This document shows, one piece after another, positions 9,727 to 19,291 of a DNA stretch of 64,000 bases (the stretch's first letter is position 1; the number at the start of each line of letters is the position of its first letter). The position numbers and the translations under genes are program-made. This stretch comes from Trichomonas vaginalis G3 (Eukaryota > Parabasalia > Trichomonadida > Trichomonadidae): assembly GCF_026262505.1 (NCBI RefSeq), contig NC_067204.1, positions 15,022,522-15,086,521 on the forward strand, given 5' to 3'. The notes beneath the pieces were generated by a model. The model had not been told where the DNA came from. It ran no database searches and saw only the letters and a program-made list of their open reading frames with translations.

Positions 9727-10554
9727 ATGGATTTAAATTCATCCACCCCTTATGAAGAATTAGCAGGAGTATATAATACATACGTAGATGATATGATTAA
9801 TGAAGCATTGAGTGATAATAGAAATGCTCTATCTAAGGAAAAATTAATGAAAATTCCATATTCTGAATGTTACTTAAATTCAATCACTGCAGCAATTGGT
9901 AAACAAAATAAAGGTAAAACATTAACGATATTAAAACAAATTATCATTATTGCTAACACTTCCCCCTATTCACATGTGTTAATTTATATCAACCGTTCAG
10001 GTTCACCTTCAGATGATACATTTGAATCTTTAAAGCATTTAATCAAAATTCCAATTATTTATTTATCACAAGAAGAAGCAGAAGATTATTTAAAAAACTT
10101 TTTAATGTATAAAGAATTATATAATACAATCAAGAAGCAAGGATTAGAGGATAAAATTATTGATAAACAACGGGATGAATTATTTGAAACACTTTCTATT
10201 TCAAATTTTGATAGAGAATTTTTGCATTCACTCATTTTTCTAGATGATGCAGTGAAATCAAAACTAATAACAAATGAGAAATCATATTTTAATCAGTTAT
10301 TAACTCAATGTCGACACATTCAGTGTTCATTCTTCATGGCTGTTCAATACTTCAAAGCATTAAGCACAAACATTAAATCAAATCTATCAACACTTTTCAT
10401 TTTCAGTGGGTTTAGTCGTCAACAGTTGAACGTTATGCTTTATCAAGTGAATTTACCAATGAGCATTAATGAACTTTACACACAATATCAGCAATTAGGT
10501 GAACATGGAAAAATAATAGTTGATTTAAATAAAGGAAGTGTTAAATTTGATTAA
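9727..10554 (+). CDS. A32/FtsK-HerA-type genome-packaging ATPase
   Basis: 275 aa, intact. A Walker A-like loop lies near residues 55-66 (AAIGKQNKGKT) and a Walker B strand near 166-173 (SLIFLDDAV). These are followed by QCRHIQCSFFMAVQYF and a terminal segment that fit the sensor/arginine region of the poxvirus A32-like packaging ATPases found in all Polintons. Such enzymes drive element DNA into the procapsid. It follows the capsid gene by 23 bp and starts in the TTAAATG context. The P-loop is slightly unusual (GKQNKGKT in place of GxxxxGKT with small residues), but this is common in the family. Copy B is a pseudogene at 49242-50067. Confidence 0.88.
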   Translation: MDLNSSTPYEELAGVYNTYVDDMINEALSDNRNALSKEKLMKIPYSECYLNSITAAIGKQNKGKTLTILKQIIIIANTSPYSHVLIYINRSGSPSDDTFESLKHLIKIPIIYLSQEEAEDYLKNFLMYKELYNTIKKQGLEDKIIDKQRDELFETLSISNFDREFLHSLIFLDDAVKSKLITNEKSYFNQLLTQCRHIQCSFFMAVQYFKALSTNIKSNLSTLFIFSGFSRQQLNVMLYQVNLPMSINELYTQYQQLGEHGKIIVDLNKGSVKFD

Positions 10555-10594
10555 CTTTTTATAATTAATTTTTATTTTTTATTTATAATTAAAC

Positions 10595-11492
10595 ATGACA
10601 GAAATGGCAAATCTTCTACAGGTTCCATTAAAACAAGGGACAAACAAAAGGGTGCATATAATAGAACTATGAAAGTTCCTGATGGAATGAAAGAATTAGT
10701 TCATATTGTTGCTGGTCTTCAAAAAGATGTTAAACAAATGAGAAACGTTTTAACATTACCAGAAGCTCAAGCATATGCCAAACGTCAGGTCCAAATTGGG
10801 AAGCACACGAAGCAGACATTACGGGTCCAAATGGAAAACCTGATGGTATAAATGAAGTTTTCGTTACTGATGGTCAAGGTAATATTAAAGTCATAAATGG
10901 TTACAAATTAACTATAACTGATTATCCTAAACGTAAAGCATATAATGAACGTTATCCTATGCAATTTGATGAAAATGGAAAAGCTGTTAAACAATACATT
11001 GGAGAAGGTGAAAATGGTCCAATTAATTCATACCGTCATAATCCATATTCTTATTTCAATGAAGAATTAAATGCTGTTGAAGAGGGACTGGATGGATTAC
11101 CACGATATTCTAACCAGTTTGATGGTCAATATGCAAATATTAGACCTGAAATTTCAGCTAAGAAATTCTTTAAAGTTGCTTTATTCGATCCAGTTTTCGC
11201 AAATGTTAAAGATGAACTTAAACAGCAATTCCAACCAATTATAGTAGCAAGAATTGCATCAGGTGCTTTATCTCAAGCATTCAAAGATTTAATTAAGAAA
11301 CCATTATATCAGCAACGTGGTTTAACTTATGATTTAGTTAAGGAATCAGATAAAAGAAAATTTGAGAAATCAGATGATTATAAGAATGCAATTAATGAAT
11401 ATATTAGGTCTATTAATTTCGATGAAAATGCTAAAAATCAACTTCATGAACAAATACAGGGAATAATAGATTCAAAAGTTCCAGCAAAATAA
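10595..11492 (+). pseudogene. Unassigned 299-aa structural-block protein, frameshifted in A
   Basis: Corresponds to the intact 299-aa gene of copy B (48302-49201). Here single bases are missing in an A run near 10643 and near 10788, so only the last 177 codons from 10959 read cleanly. A short direct repeat (AAGTTCCAGCAAAATAAAA) at the 3' end duplicates the last codons and stop. The protein contains a Gly/Asn-rich middle ([12 protein letters not shown]) and a helical C-terminus; see the B copy. Confidence 0.7.
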
Positions 11493-11540
11493 AAGTTCCA
11501 GCAAAATAAAAGTTTAAATATATTTTTTATTCGATTATAA

Positions 11541-12209
11541 ATGAGAAGACGTTTCACTAGTCAAAAGAACACTAACGCAAAAGCAGAGATTACGGTTGGT
11601 TATAACGTAAATGATGATAAATCACGAATTATTCAAAATGTTAAAGTTAATGTTAGCCCTGAATTAACAAGGTCAGCAACTCAACCAAATTTATTAACTC
11701 GTGACTTACCGAAAAAGGAGGAGGAGCAAAATAAAGAAGATGGAGACCCAATCATTTTATCTGAACCCGGTAAAGAACCTGTTGAAATTCCCACTTATCC
11801 AACATACCCCCCACCTCTTTCATCAAACATCGAGAACCCATATAAAATAGACATTAATTCTGAATTAATGAAAATTTACCGTGATATAATAATTAATAAT
11901 TATGATTCAATAATAAATTTAATTGATCAATCCGGTTTAATTATTTTACCTTATGAATCATTAATTCACATTATCGCCATTCTTTGTGATGTTCAAGATT
12001 CAGACGTTAAGATTCAATTTTTCATAGATGATGAGGTTTCATGCTGCGGAACAGTTGCAAAAATAAATCCTATAAAGGATATTAGCACAATTAAGATATC
12101 AAAGAACGGAACAACAACTGAACTTCATTTAACATATAATGATATTTATAATAAAATAGTTGATGAATATAAAATATCACTTGAAAAATTCTTTGTTAAG
12201 GCTATTTAA
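11541..12209 (+). CDS. VSCCG-motif Maverick protein (222 aa)
   Basis: Intact in A. The N-terminal half is low complexity with basic and Pro-rich stretches. The C-terminal 120 residues form a domain with a helical region (YESLIHIIAILCDVQDSDV) and a conserved block containing VSCCG. After that come short beta strands and LHLTYNDIYNKIVDEYKISL. The same C-terminal layout, including VSCCG and ISLKF, is present in the otherwise different element C (62331-62912), so this is a family conserved across Maverick lineages and probably structural or assembly-related. The paired cysteines could bind metal or form a disulfide. TAAATG start context. It ends in a 3-4 base overlap with the stop of the convergent gene on the other strand. 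Confidence 0.75.
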   Translation: MRRRFTSQKNTNAKAEITVGYNVNDDKSRIIQNVKVNVSPELTRSATQPNLLTRDLPKKEEEQNKEDGDPIILSEPGKEPVEIPTYPTYPPPLSSNIENPYKIDINSELMKIYRDIIINNYDSIINLIDQSGLIILPYESLIHIIAILCDVQDSDVKIQFFIDDEVSCCGTVAKINPIKDISTIKISKNGTTTELHLTYNDIYNKIVDEYKISLEKFFVKAI

Positions 12210-12681
12210 TATTCAAGCATTAACATTATCGAATAATAATCCTTTGAATCATAATCGATAATAATTGACCTTTCACCAGTTTCTATCGTTTGTTTTATTT
12301 CTTTTTGTTCCCCACTATCTGGATCGGTCATTGTAATTGTTTTTGTTATAGTATCAGCTTTATCTTTAACTTCAATCTTTTTTCCATCGGATATTTAAAC
12401 CAAAATTCCAAAATTCGATATTGTCAATCTGTTCATATTTTAATCTATCAATTACATTTTAATACCATCTGAAAATCTTATGAAATGGTCATTATATGGG
12501 TTTGATTGAACTAAATTTGAATGAAGTGAAATATAACCTGTTGATGAATATGACACTGACTCATATTTTCTGAAAACACTAAAATTTATAACATGAATGA
12601 ATTTCTTATTCGTTGAATTTATGAATTCTTGAGTAATCTTATTCTAGTTTTATTTATCACTGGAAAATAACGCTTTACCAT
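12206..12681 (-). pseudogene. Unassigned reverse-strand gene between VSCCG and penton-like genes (A)
   Basis: The same gene is at 47128-47605 in copy B, starting MVKRYFPVINKTRIRIPQ and ending ...YYSIMLMLEY. In A it is interrupted by several indels (for example near 12395 and 12465). About 158 codons. The predicted chain is strand-rich with alternating polar and aromatic residues (FIHVINFSVFRKYESVSYSS), compatible with a small beta-sandwich, but I do not recognise it. It sits head-to-head with the penton-like gene (about 20 bp apart) and tail-to-tail with the VSCCG gene. Confidence 0.55.
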
Positions 12682-12700
12682 ATTTTTAATCGTAATAAAA

Positions 12701-13409
12701 ATGTCAATTATCAATATTATTTCGAATAATAGCTGTGAATTAAATTTAACAGTTAGCGGAATTTATAATGTTACTCTCGTTTCTGTGAGTGGTAAATTTA
12801 ATCCCATTCTTTTAGACCCTTCAGATTATATATCATTTTAAAGATGACCTTGAAAAAACGTATGATATGTATATAAATAATGTGATAGCGAAATGGGATA
12901 TTAACATGATTTTAAGTTATTTAAATGAATCATTTATCGTATGGTATGAAGAAAATTTTAAATCAAAACCCGATAAACTTTTTGAACTTGATGAAATAAA
13001 TAACCTTATTAAATTCCCGCTGAAAATTAAATTTTGTACTCCTCATCTTCGTTCATTGTTGGGGATATTAAATTTTGAAAAAGATGTTGGGGATGTTTTG
13101 TATTCTGACACCGGTTCCAATTTCATTTTAATCAAATGTGATAAAGTTAATACCCCAATGAGATTTTCACATCAAACATTAGACCCTAACTCTTACCCAT
13201 CAATACAAAACATTTTATCCATCAACTTAAACACATTTTCTTTATCATATCCGTTTCAATTATCCGGGAATTCATTTATTCTTCATTCAAAAGATTTATC
13301 AAATATTAAATTTAGAATAACTGACCTATTTGATTGTGATTTAGAATTTATGAATGAAATATTATGGCAATTTCAAATAGAGAAAATAGCCGATGAGATA
13401 ACAGATTAA
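12701..13409 (+). pseudogene. Penton/minor-capsid-like candidate, frameshifted
   Basis: About 236 codons, opening MSIINIISNNSCELNLTVSG. It breaks near 12838, where two bases are missing relative to B, then reads to 13409. The last third has the pattern LSNIKFRITDLFDCDLEF followed by a Trp/Ile strand. The element C gene at 62917-63723 has a similar late block (LANINLTLVDANFVPVKL). That pattern, its size and its place next to other structural genes suggest a single-jelly-roll penton (minor capsid) protein; this is inference from gene order. Copy B (46399-47108) is broken at another site. Confidence 0.5.
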
Positions 13410-13433
13410 ATATTTATTTTTAAATCATAATAA

Positions 13434-14489
13434 ATGATTAAACCACAGCAACTTAAGGTGCAAAACACCCAGGTCCTTCAGACCATTACATACGCCATAT
13501 ATGCATATAATTCAAAGATGGCAGAACAAACGCAAAGGTTGAAATATGGAGATTTGGAGATAGTATTGAAAAATGACCATTTCGAATTCGTTTGCAAAGG
13601 TGGTGCAGTGATATCAAATATAAAAGAAATTTTATTTATGAATTCAAAAATTAAAGGAATAACGGATGATATAACATCAATTCCACCAGAAGAACAGAGA
13701 TATTACGCATTAAATGCATTTCCTAAAGTTTTGAAGATTGGAAGATTTAATTTAAATGAGGAATTCATAGAAGGTTTCCTAAATGACATAATGAAGAAGG
13801 TGGATAAGGAATATGTGGATAGTGAGTTAAATAAGAAGGCAAATTTGGTTTATGTTGATGAAAAAGATAATGAAATTAAAGAAAAGGTTGAATGGTATCA
13901 TGAATGGACATCGGAGACTTTTAAAGTTAAAGCCGATACAGGATGGGTTTCAGGATGTTTAGATCTTAAAGCAGATAAAACTTATGTTGATGAAAATTAT
14001 GCAAAGAAGTCGGAAGTAAATGATGTGATTACAAGCATGAAAAATGAAATACTTCAAACATTATATCCTGTTGGTTCTATTTATACGTCAATGAACTCAA
14101 CAAATCCATCAACAGTTTTAGGTTTTGGTATGTGGAAGCAGATTGTAGATAAATTCTTATACTGTGCTAGATATTCAAAGCAAACAGGAGGTTCGAAGAA
14201 AATTAAAGAAGCAAACCTTCCACCGCACACTCATACAGGAACTACAAACACAACAGGTAATCATTCACATTCAATAACAAAAAGAGGTTATACAAATCTT
14301 GCAGCGGGTTCGGATAGATGGGGAATGAATAGATATGATACCACAACTGACCCAGTAGATTCAAGCACAGGTATTTTCTGTGGAACCGCAGGTAATCATT
14401 CACACACTTTCACAACAAATCCAACAGGCTCGGGTAAAGATTACATGCCACCATTTGTGACTGTATTCGCATGGTACCGTGTTCAATAA
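13434..14489 (+). CDS. Phage tail-fibre/collar-like protein (Gp10/Gp53-type C-terminus)
   Basis: 351 aa, intact. Residues 1-20 carry the module KVQNTQVLQTI that is shared with the integrase gene. Residues 120-200 are a fibre-like stretch with YVDSELNKKA / KADKTYVDENYAKKSE repeats. About residues 215-351 match the C-terminal receptor-tip domain of phage baseplate and tail-fibre proteins: LYPVGSIYTSMNSTNPS, GFGMWKQIVDKFLY, then LPPHTHTGTTNTTGNHSHS and a matching GNHSHTF strand, with paired His residues that in phage homologues line metal-binding spikes. Such proteins trimerise and contact receptors. In a eukaryotic Polinton this suggests a virion appendage. The homologue in B is split by a mariner. 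Confidence 0.8.
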   Translation: MIKPQQLKVQNTQVLQTITYAIYAYNSKMAEQTQRLKYGDLEIVLKNDHFEFVCKGGAVISNIKEILFMNSKIKGITDDITSIPPEEQRYYALNAFPKVLKIGRFNLNEEFIEGFLNDIMKKVDKEYVDSELNKKANLVYVDEKDNEIKEKVEWYHEWTSETFKVKADTGWVSGCLDLKADKTYVDENYAKKSEVNDVITSMKNEILQTLYPVGSIYTSMNSTNPSTVLGFGMWKQIVDKFLYCARYSKQTGGSKKIKEANLPPHTHTGTTNTTGNHSHSITKRGYTNLAAGSDRWGMNRYDTTTDPVDSSTGIFCGTAGNHSHTFTTNPTGSGKDYMPPFVTVFAWYRVQ

Positions 14490-14974
14490 ACACACTTGAG
14501 CCTACTTTGCAGGCTTACCGCGTTCATTGAATGTGCTTGAGACTTGACCCAAAGGGTTTAGGCTTACCGAATGAACTAAATATATTTTATGTCTGTAATT
14601 AATTAGGTAATGAAGTAATGGATGAACTGCAGAAATAATGTTTACGTTAAGTGACTCAAAGAGTCCGGTGACAAAGTCTCATGTTTACGTTAATGGTTTC
14701 AGGTTATTCAATAATTAATTATTTTTGAAGAACTGAAGGTGTCACCAGGTCACCAGGTCACCAGGTTATTTAACTTCTCTGAAAAAATGAGACAACATGA
14801 CATTTTGACAACATAGGAGGAAGGCAGTTATGAATTATTTTTGAAGAACTGAAGGTGTCACCAGGTCACCAGGTCACCAGGTCACCAGGTTATTTAACTT
14901 CTCTAAAAAAATGAGACAACATGACATTTTGACAACACAGCAGGATTAATGCAAAAATAAATTCCAATCATACT
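14490..14974. repeat. Hairpin-rich spacer and two inverted minisatellite units
   Basis: From 14495 to 14575 a partly duplicated block contains AGCCT...AGGCT and ACCCAAAGGGT stems with repeated GGCTTACCG. From about 14700 to 14945 two units of the 108-116 bp minisatellite appear in reverse orientation to the big array at 17340-20576, with (TCACCAGG)n cores. The helicase gene therefore lies between inverted repeats. No gene is seen. Confidence 0.8.
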
Positions 14975-17287
14975 TTATAAAGCTTCATTTACAGGTATTT
15001 CATCGTCAGTAAATGAATCCTCATTATCGTTTGGTTCAACATGTTTATATAATCCTTTCATTTCTTCTTTCAAAACATAATACCATGTCTGTTTACCATC
15101 TATTTTTCTTTGTTTCCTTTCACATTTATCCTTAATGCTCATTTGAAAGTTTTTGTCTTTCATGTCTGATGGTTTGCAGAATAGAGCATTTTTACACGTC
15201 ATACCCGCACACAATTCATCATAATGTGTATTTATCCATACATCTAAAGGATTTGTTGATAATTCAATTAAATCTTGTTTGGCTTCAGTCATCGGTATGA
15301 TTCGTACATTAAATGATGAAAGGTCATATTGCATAAAATATGTTAAAAGGTTATCATAAAATTCCTTTGTGCATGAATCCATTAAATTCTTGAAGTAATC
15401 AAATTGACCCTTGAATTTACCATTAACTCTTAAAACTACGTATCTTCTGTCTCCAACTTCAATTTTGACAGGGTAAACGTTATTAGTTACGAAAATGAAG
15501 TTTGCAACATTCTGAGCAGTTCTTCTGGGTTGATTCTTTTCATTAATTCTAATCTCATTATCCGTTATAATTGATTTCAAAGCGTTGAAGTTTGCGAGTC
15601 TGTCTTCACCTACATTCTTGAGTTCATTAAGTACAAGAAACATTTTATTTTCAACAACTGAATTGAAATTACCCGTTAGCTCACCTATTTCGGTAATGTT
15701 TTTACATGAATAACCGGCGAGGAGTTCAGAAATAATATCTGTAAATCTGTTTTTACCTGTTCCCTGAAGTCCTTTCAAAATAATTGCTGTTTCATTCTTG
15801 ATTCCGGGATGTTGAATCATTGATGCAATCCAGCCGAGAAGGTATTTATACACTTCATCGTTATTATCACAAATGGCTTCTTTAATGAAATCCATAAACA
15901 TCCCAATTTTTGAGTAATCTGGTTTTTCGAGAACGTTGTATTTATAACCCTGAAACGTTGAGAAAACATCTGGAGAATCAGATTTAAAGCAAACACCCTT
16001 AACGGTTAATGAAGACAATTGATTTAGTAGTACGTCCCATGCTGTTATTGTTTTACCTTCTTCTTTAAAGAATTTAATCATTTTAAGTGACTCTTTCATG
16101 TTTGATTGAAGAACGAATGATATTTGATTCATTTTGTCGTGGATATTATAGTCCTTTTGAATGAAGTATTTGTTTCCACAATCTACAAAACGGATTACAC
16201 GTGATAAATCCTCAATTACTTCAGAACTGTTTTTATACTGATGATTTTCAGCCCTGCGTCTAATATCTGTTATCAAAAACGAGTCATCAAGTTCGATATC
16301 AAATGTTATTTTTGGCTTACGTAATAAAGGTAAAACATATTCATCATAATATTCCTTTTGATAAAGTTTTAGAATCTTCACTAAAACAAATGGAGAAGTC
16401 ATTAAATGTGCATATCTACTACGTGCTTTTTCAAAATTACTTTTTGCATTTTCAGTTAAATTACAGAAGTTATAAACGTTATCGTATGCTTCATTAATCA
16501 AATGATTAGGTAACGAATTAATAGCTTGAAACAGTGTGAATAATGTAACTTCTTTTTCTAAATTCATGTTTCCACCGTCATTATGTACTTCAAAATCACT
16601 GATGCCATCAACTATGCTCTGGGCAAGTTTATCGACAATGTTTACATCTTTGTTTTCATTCATGATAGTCTTTATTTCTTCGTTCTTCTGTTCAACTCTT
16701 ACCTTAATATTCAAATCATTTAATATATCATTCACTGTTCTGGTTAATGTTGAATCGTAACTTCCACGAATGAATGAGTATGTATTGATTGGTTCTGTTG
16801 CATTCTTGCGAACTCTTGAATCAGCCATAACCACTAAAGAACGCTTTGAATCATCCATAGAAGTCATGATATCAATATCATAATCATTGCAGGAATAACA
16901 TTTAATCATTCTGTTCGAAACTGAATAGAAGAAATTAGTGTTGCAATAAATGTGAAGACCTCCTGAAGCGGTTTTAACGATAACATCTTTATCCGAAAGT
17001 TTTGATAAAATATCTTTTCTAACTGTTTCTTTAAGTTCATCATTGTATGATTTATTGATATCAACATCTATAATCGTTAAATTTGAAATTTTATTTACTA
17101 ATAAAGCCATACCAGTTTTCCTTCCTCTTCCTCCATCATGTTTGAGGTAGTTATGTAAATCAATCTTGTTTTCACCAATTCTTTCGTTGAGGGTTTTAGT
17201 TTCTGCCACAACTAATTCCTCAGCTAATGAATCAATAACTTGTTCATCAGAAATGATAAAGTTACTGTTGTTGTTTGTTGCTGTCAT
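14975..17287 (-). CDS. Prim-Pol / superfamily 3 helicase (primase-helicase)
   Basis: 770 aa, intact. The N-terminal 130 residues resemble an archaeo-eukaryotic primase: acidic motif I TIIDVDIN near residue 73 and motif II ASGGLHIY near 108, followed by a Cys pair (CYSCND). The C-terminal half is an SF3 (D5/virophage-type) helicase. Its Walker A is GLQGTGKNRFTD near 502, its Walker B strand is MFLVLNELKN near 545, and its sensor is NFIFVTNN near 598. It should unwind and possibly prime element DNA, alongside the PolB encoded nearby. The start is in the TATATAAATG context. The gene is enclosed by inverted minisatellite arrays. Copy B (40299-42610) carries one frameshift and one nonsense change. 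Confidence 0.88.
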   Translation of the reverse strand: MTATNNNSNFIISDEQVIDSLAEELVVAETKTLNERIGENKIDLHNYLKHDGGRGRKTGMALLVNKISNLTIIDVDINKSYNDELKETVRKDILSKLSDKDVIVKTASGGLHIYCNTNFFYSVSNRMIKCYSCNDYDIDIMTSMDDSKRSLVVMADSRVRKNATEPINTYSFIRGSYDSTLTRTVNDILNDLNIKVRVEQKNEEIKTIMNENKDVNIVDKLAQSIVDGISDFEVHNDGGNMNLEKEVTLFTLFQAINSLPNHLINEAYDNVYNFCNLTENAKSNFEKARSRYAHLMTSPFVLVKILKLYQKEYYDEYVLPLLRKPKITFDIELDDSFLITDIRRRAENHQYKNSSEVIEDLSRVIRFVDCGNKYFIQKDYNIHDKMNQISFVLQSNMKESLKMIKFFKEEGKTITAWDVLLNQLSSLTVKGVCFKSDSPDVFSTFQGYKYNVLEKPDYSKIGMFMDFIKEAICDNNDEVYKYLLGWIASMIQHPGIKNETAIILKGLQGTGKNRFTDIISELLAGYSCKNITEIGELTGNFNSVVENKMFLVLNELKNVGEDRLANFNALKSIITDNEIRINEKNQPRRTAQNVANFIFVTNNVYPVKIEVGDRRYVVLRVNGKFKGQFDYFKNLMDSCTKEFYDNLLTYFMQYDLSSFNVRIIPMTEAKQDLIELSTNPLDVWINTHYDELCAGMTCKNALFCKPSDMKDKNFQMSIKDKCERKQRKIDGKQTWYYVLKEEMKGLYKHVEPNDNEDSFTDDEIPVNEAL

Positions 17288-17479
17288 TTATATAGGAATA
17301 AAAAAATAAAAATAATTTTAAAACTAACTTTATTTTTGGGCTGCTTCATATTTCCCCGACTGTTGTCAAAATGTCATGTTGTCTCATTTTTTCAGAGAAG
17401 TTAAATAACCTGGTGACCTGGTGACCTGGTGACACCTTCAGTTCTTCAAAAATAATTCATAACTGCCTTCCTCATTAAT

Positions 17480-17546
17480 CCTGCGTGAATTTTGTATAAA
17501 AAAACAACCGTCTGAATTCCGGCGGTTGCTATATTCTTCACAAAAC
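17480..17546 (-). pseudogene. KilA-N gene relic 1 within array
   Basis: 67 bp closely matching the middle of the intact KilA-N gene of copy B at 43420-43486, including GAATTCCGGCGGTTGC and TTGCTATATTCTTCAC. No frame survives. Confidence 0.8.
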
Positions 17547-18298
17547 ATTTACGATGAAGTCATGACAAAGCATATACGATGAAATCATGACAAAGCATAT
17601 ACGATGAAGTTTATTTCCTGTGTTGTTGTCAAAATGTCATGTTGTCTCATTTTTTCAGAGAAGTTAAATAACCTGGTGACCTGGTGACACCTTCAGTTCT
17701 TCAAAAATAATTCATAACTGCCTTCCTCCTATGTTGTCAAAATGTCATGTTGTCTCATTTTTTCAGAGAAGTTAAATAACCTGGTGACCTGGTGACCTGG
17801 TGACACCTTCAGTTCTTCAAAAATAATTCATAACTGCCTTCCTCCTATGTTGTCAAAATGTCATGTTGTCTCATTTTTTCAGAGAAGTTAAATAACCTGG
17901 TGACCTGGTGACCTGGTGACACCTTCAGTTCTTCAAAAATAATTCATAACTGCCTTCCTCCTATGTTGTCAAAATGTCATGTTGTCTCATTTTTTCAGAG
18001 AAGTTAAATAACCTGGTGACCTGGTGACCTGGTGACACCTTCAGTTCTTCAAAAATAATTCATAACTGCCTTCCTCCTATGTTGTCAAAATGTCATGTTG
18101 TCTCATTTTTTCAGAGAAGTTAAATAACCTGGTGACCTGGTGACACCTTCAGTTCTTCAAAAATAATTCATAACTGCCTTCCTCCTATGTTGTCAAAATG
18201 TCATGTTGTCTCATTTTTTCAGAGAAGTTAAATAACCTGGTGACCTGGTGACACCTTCAGTTCTTCAAAAATAATTCATAACTGCCTTCCTCATTAAT

Positions 18299-18365
18299 CC
18301 TGCGTGAATTTTGTATAAAAAAACAACCGTCTGAATTCCGGCGGTTGCTATATTCTTCACAAAAC
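18299..18365 (-). pseudogene. KilA-N gene relic 2 within array
   Basis: Same 67-bp fragment as relic 1, apparently identical, showing it was copied together with the array cassette after the gene was lost. Confidence 0.8.
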
Positions 18366-19224
18366 ATTTACGATGAAGTCATGACAAAGCATATACGATG
18401 AAATCATGACAAAGCATATACGATGAAGTTTATTTCCTGTGTTGTTGTCAAAATGTCATGTTGTCTCATTTTTTCAGAGAAGTTAAATAACCTGGTGACC
18501 TGGTGACACCTTCAGTTCTTCAAAAATAATTCATAACTGCCTTCCTCCTATGTTGTCAAAATGTCATGTTGTCTCATTTTTTCAGAGAAGTTAAATAACC
18601 TGGTGACCTGGTGACACCTTCAGTTCTTCAAAAATAATTCATAACTGCCTTCCTCCTATGTTTCAAAATGTCATGTTGTCTCATTTTTTCAGAGAAGTTA
18701 AATAACCTGGTGACCTGGTGACCTGGTGACACCTTCAGTTCTTCAAAAATAATTCATAACTGCCTTCCTCCTATGTTGTCAAAATGTCATGTTGTCTCAT
18801 TTTTTCAGAGAAGTTAAATAACCTGGTGACCTGGTGACCTGGTGACACCTTCAGTTCTTCAAAAATAATTCATAACTGCCTTCCTCCTATGTTGTCAAAA
18901 TGTCATGTTGTCTCATTTTTTCAGAGAAGTTAAATAACCTGGTGACCTGGTGACACCTTCAGTTCTTCAAAAATAATTCATAACTGCCTTCCTCCTATGT
19001 TGTCAAAATGTCATGTTGTCTCATTTTTTCAGAGAAGTTAAATAACCTGGTGACCTGGTGACACCTTCAGTTCTTCAAAAATAATTCATAACTGCCTTCC
19101 TCCTATGTTGTCAAAATGTCATGTTGTCTCATTTTTTCAGAGAAGTTAAATAACCTGGTGACCTGGTGACCTGGTGACACCTTCAGTTCTTCAAAAATAA
19201 TTCATAACTGCCTTCCTCATTAAT

Positions 19225-19291
19225 CCTGCGTGAATTTTGTATAAAAAAACAACCGTCTGAATTCCGGCGGTTGCTATATTCTTCACAAAAC
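19225..19291 (-). pseudogene. KilA-N gene relic 3 within array
   Basis: Third apparently identical copy of the 67-bp KilA-N fragment inside the array cassette. Confidence 0.8.
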
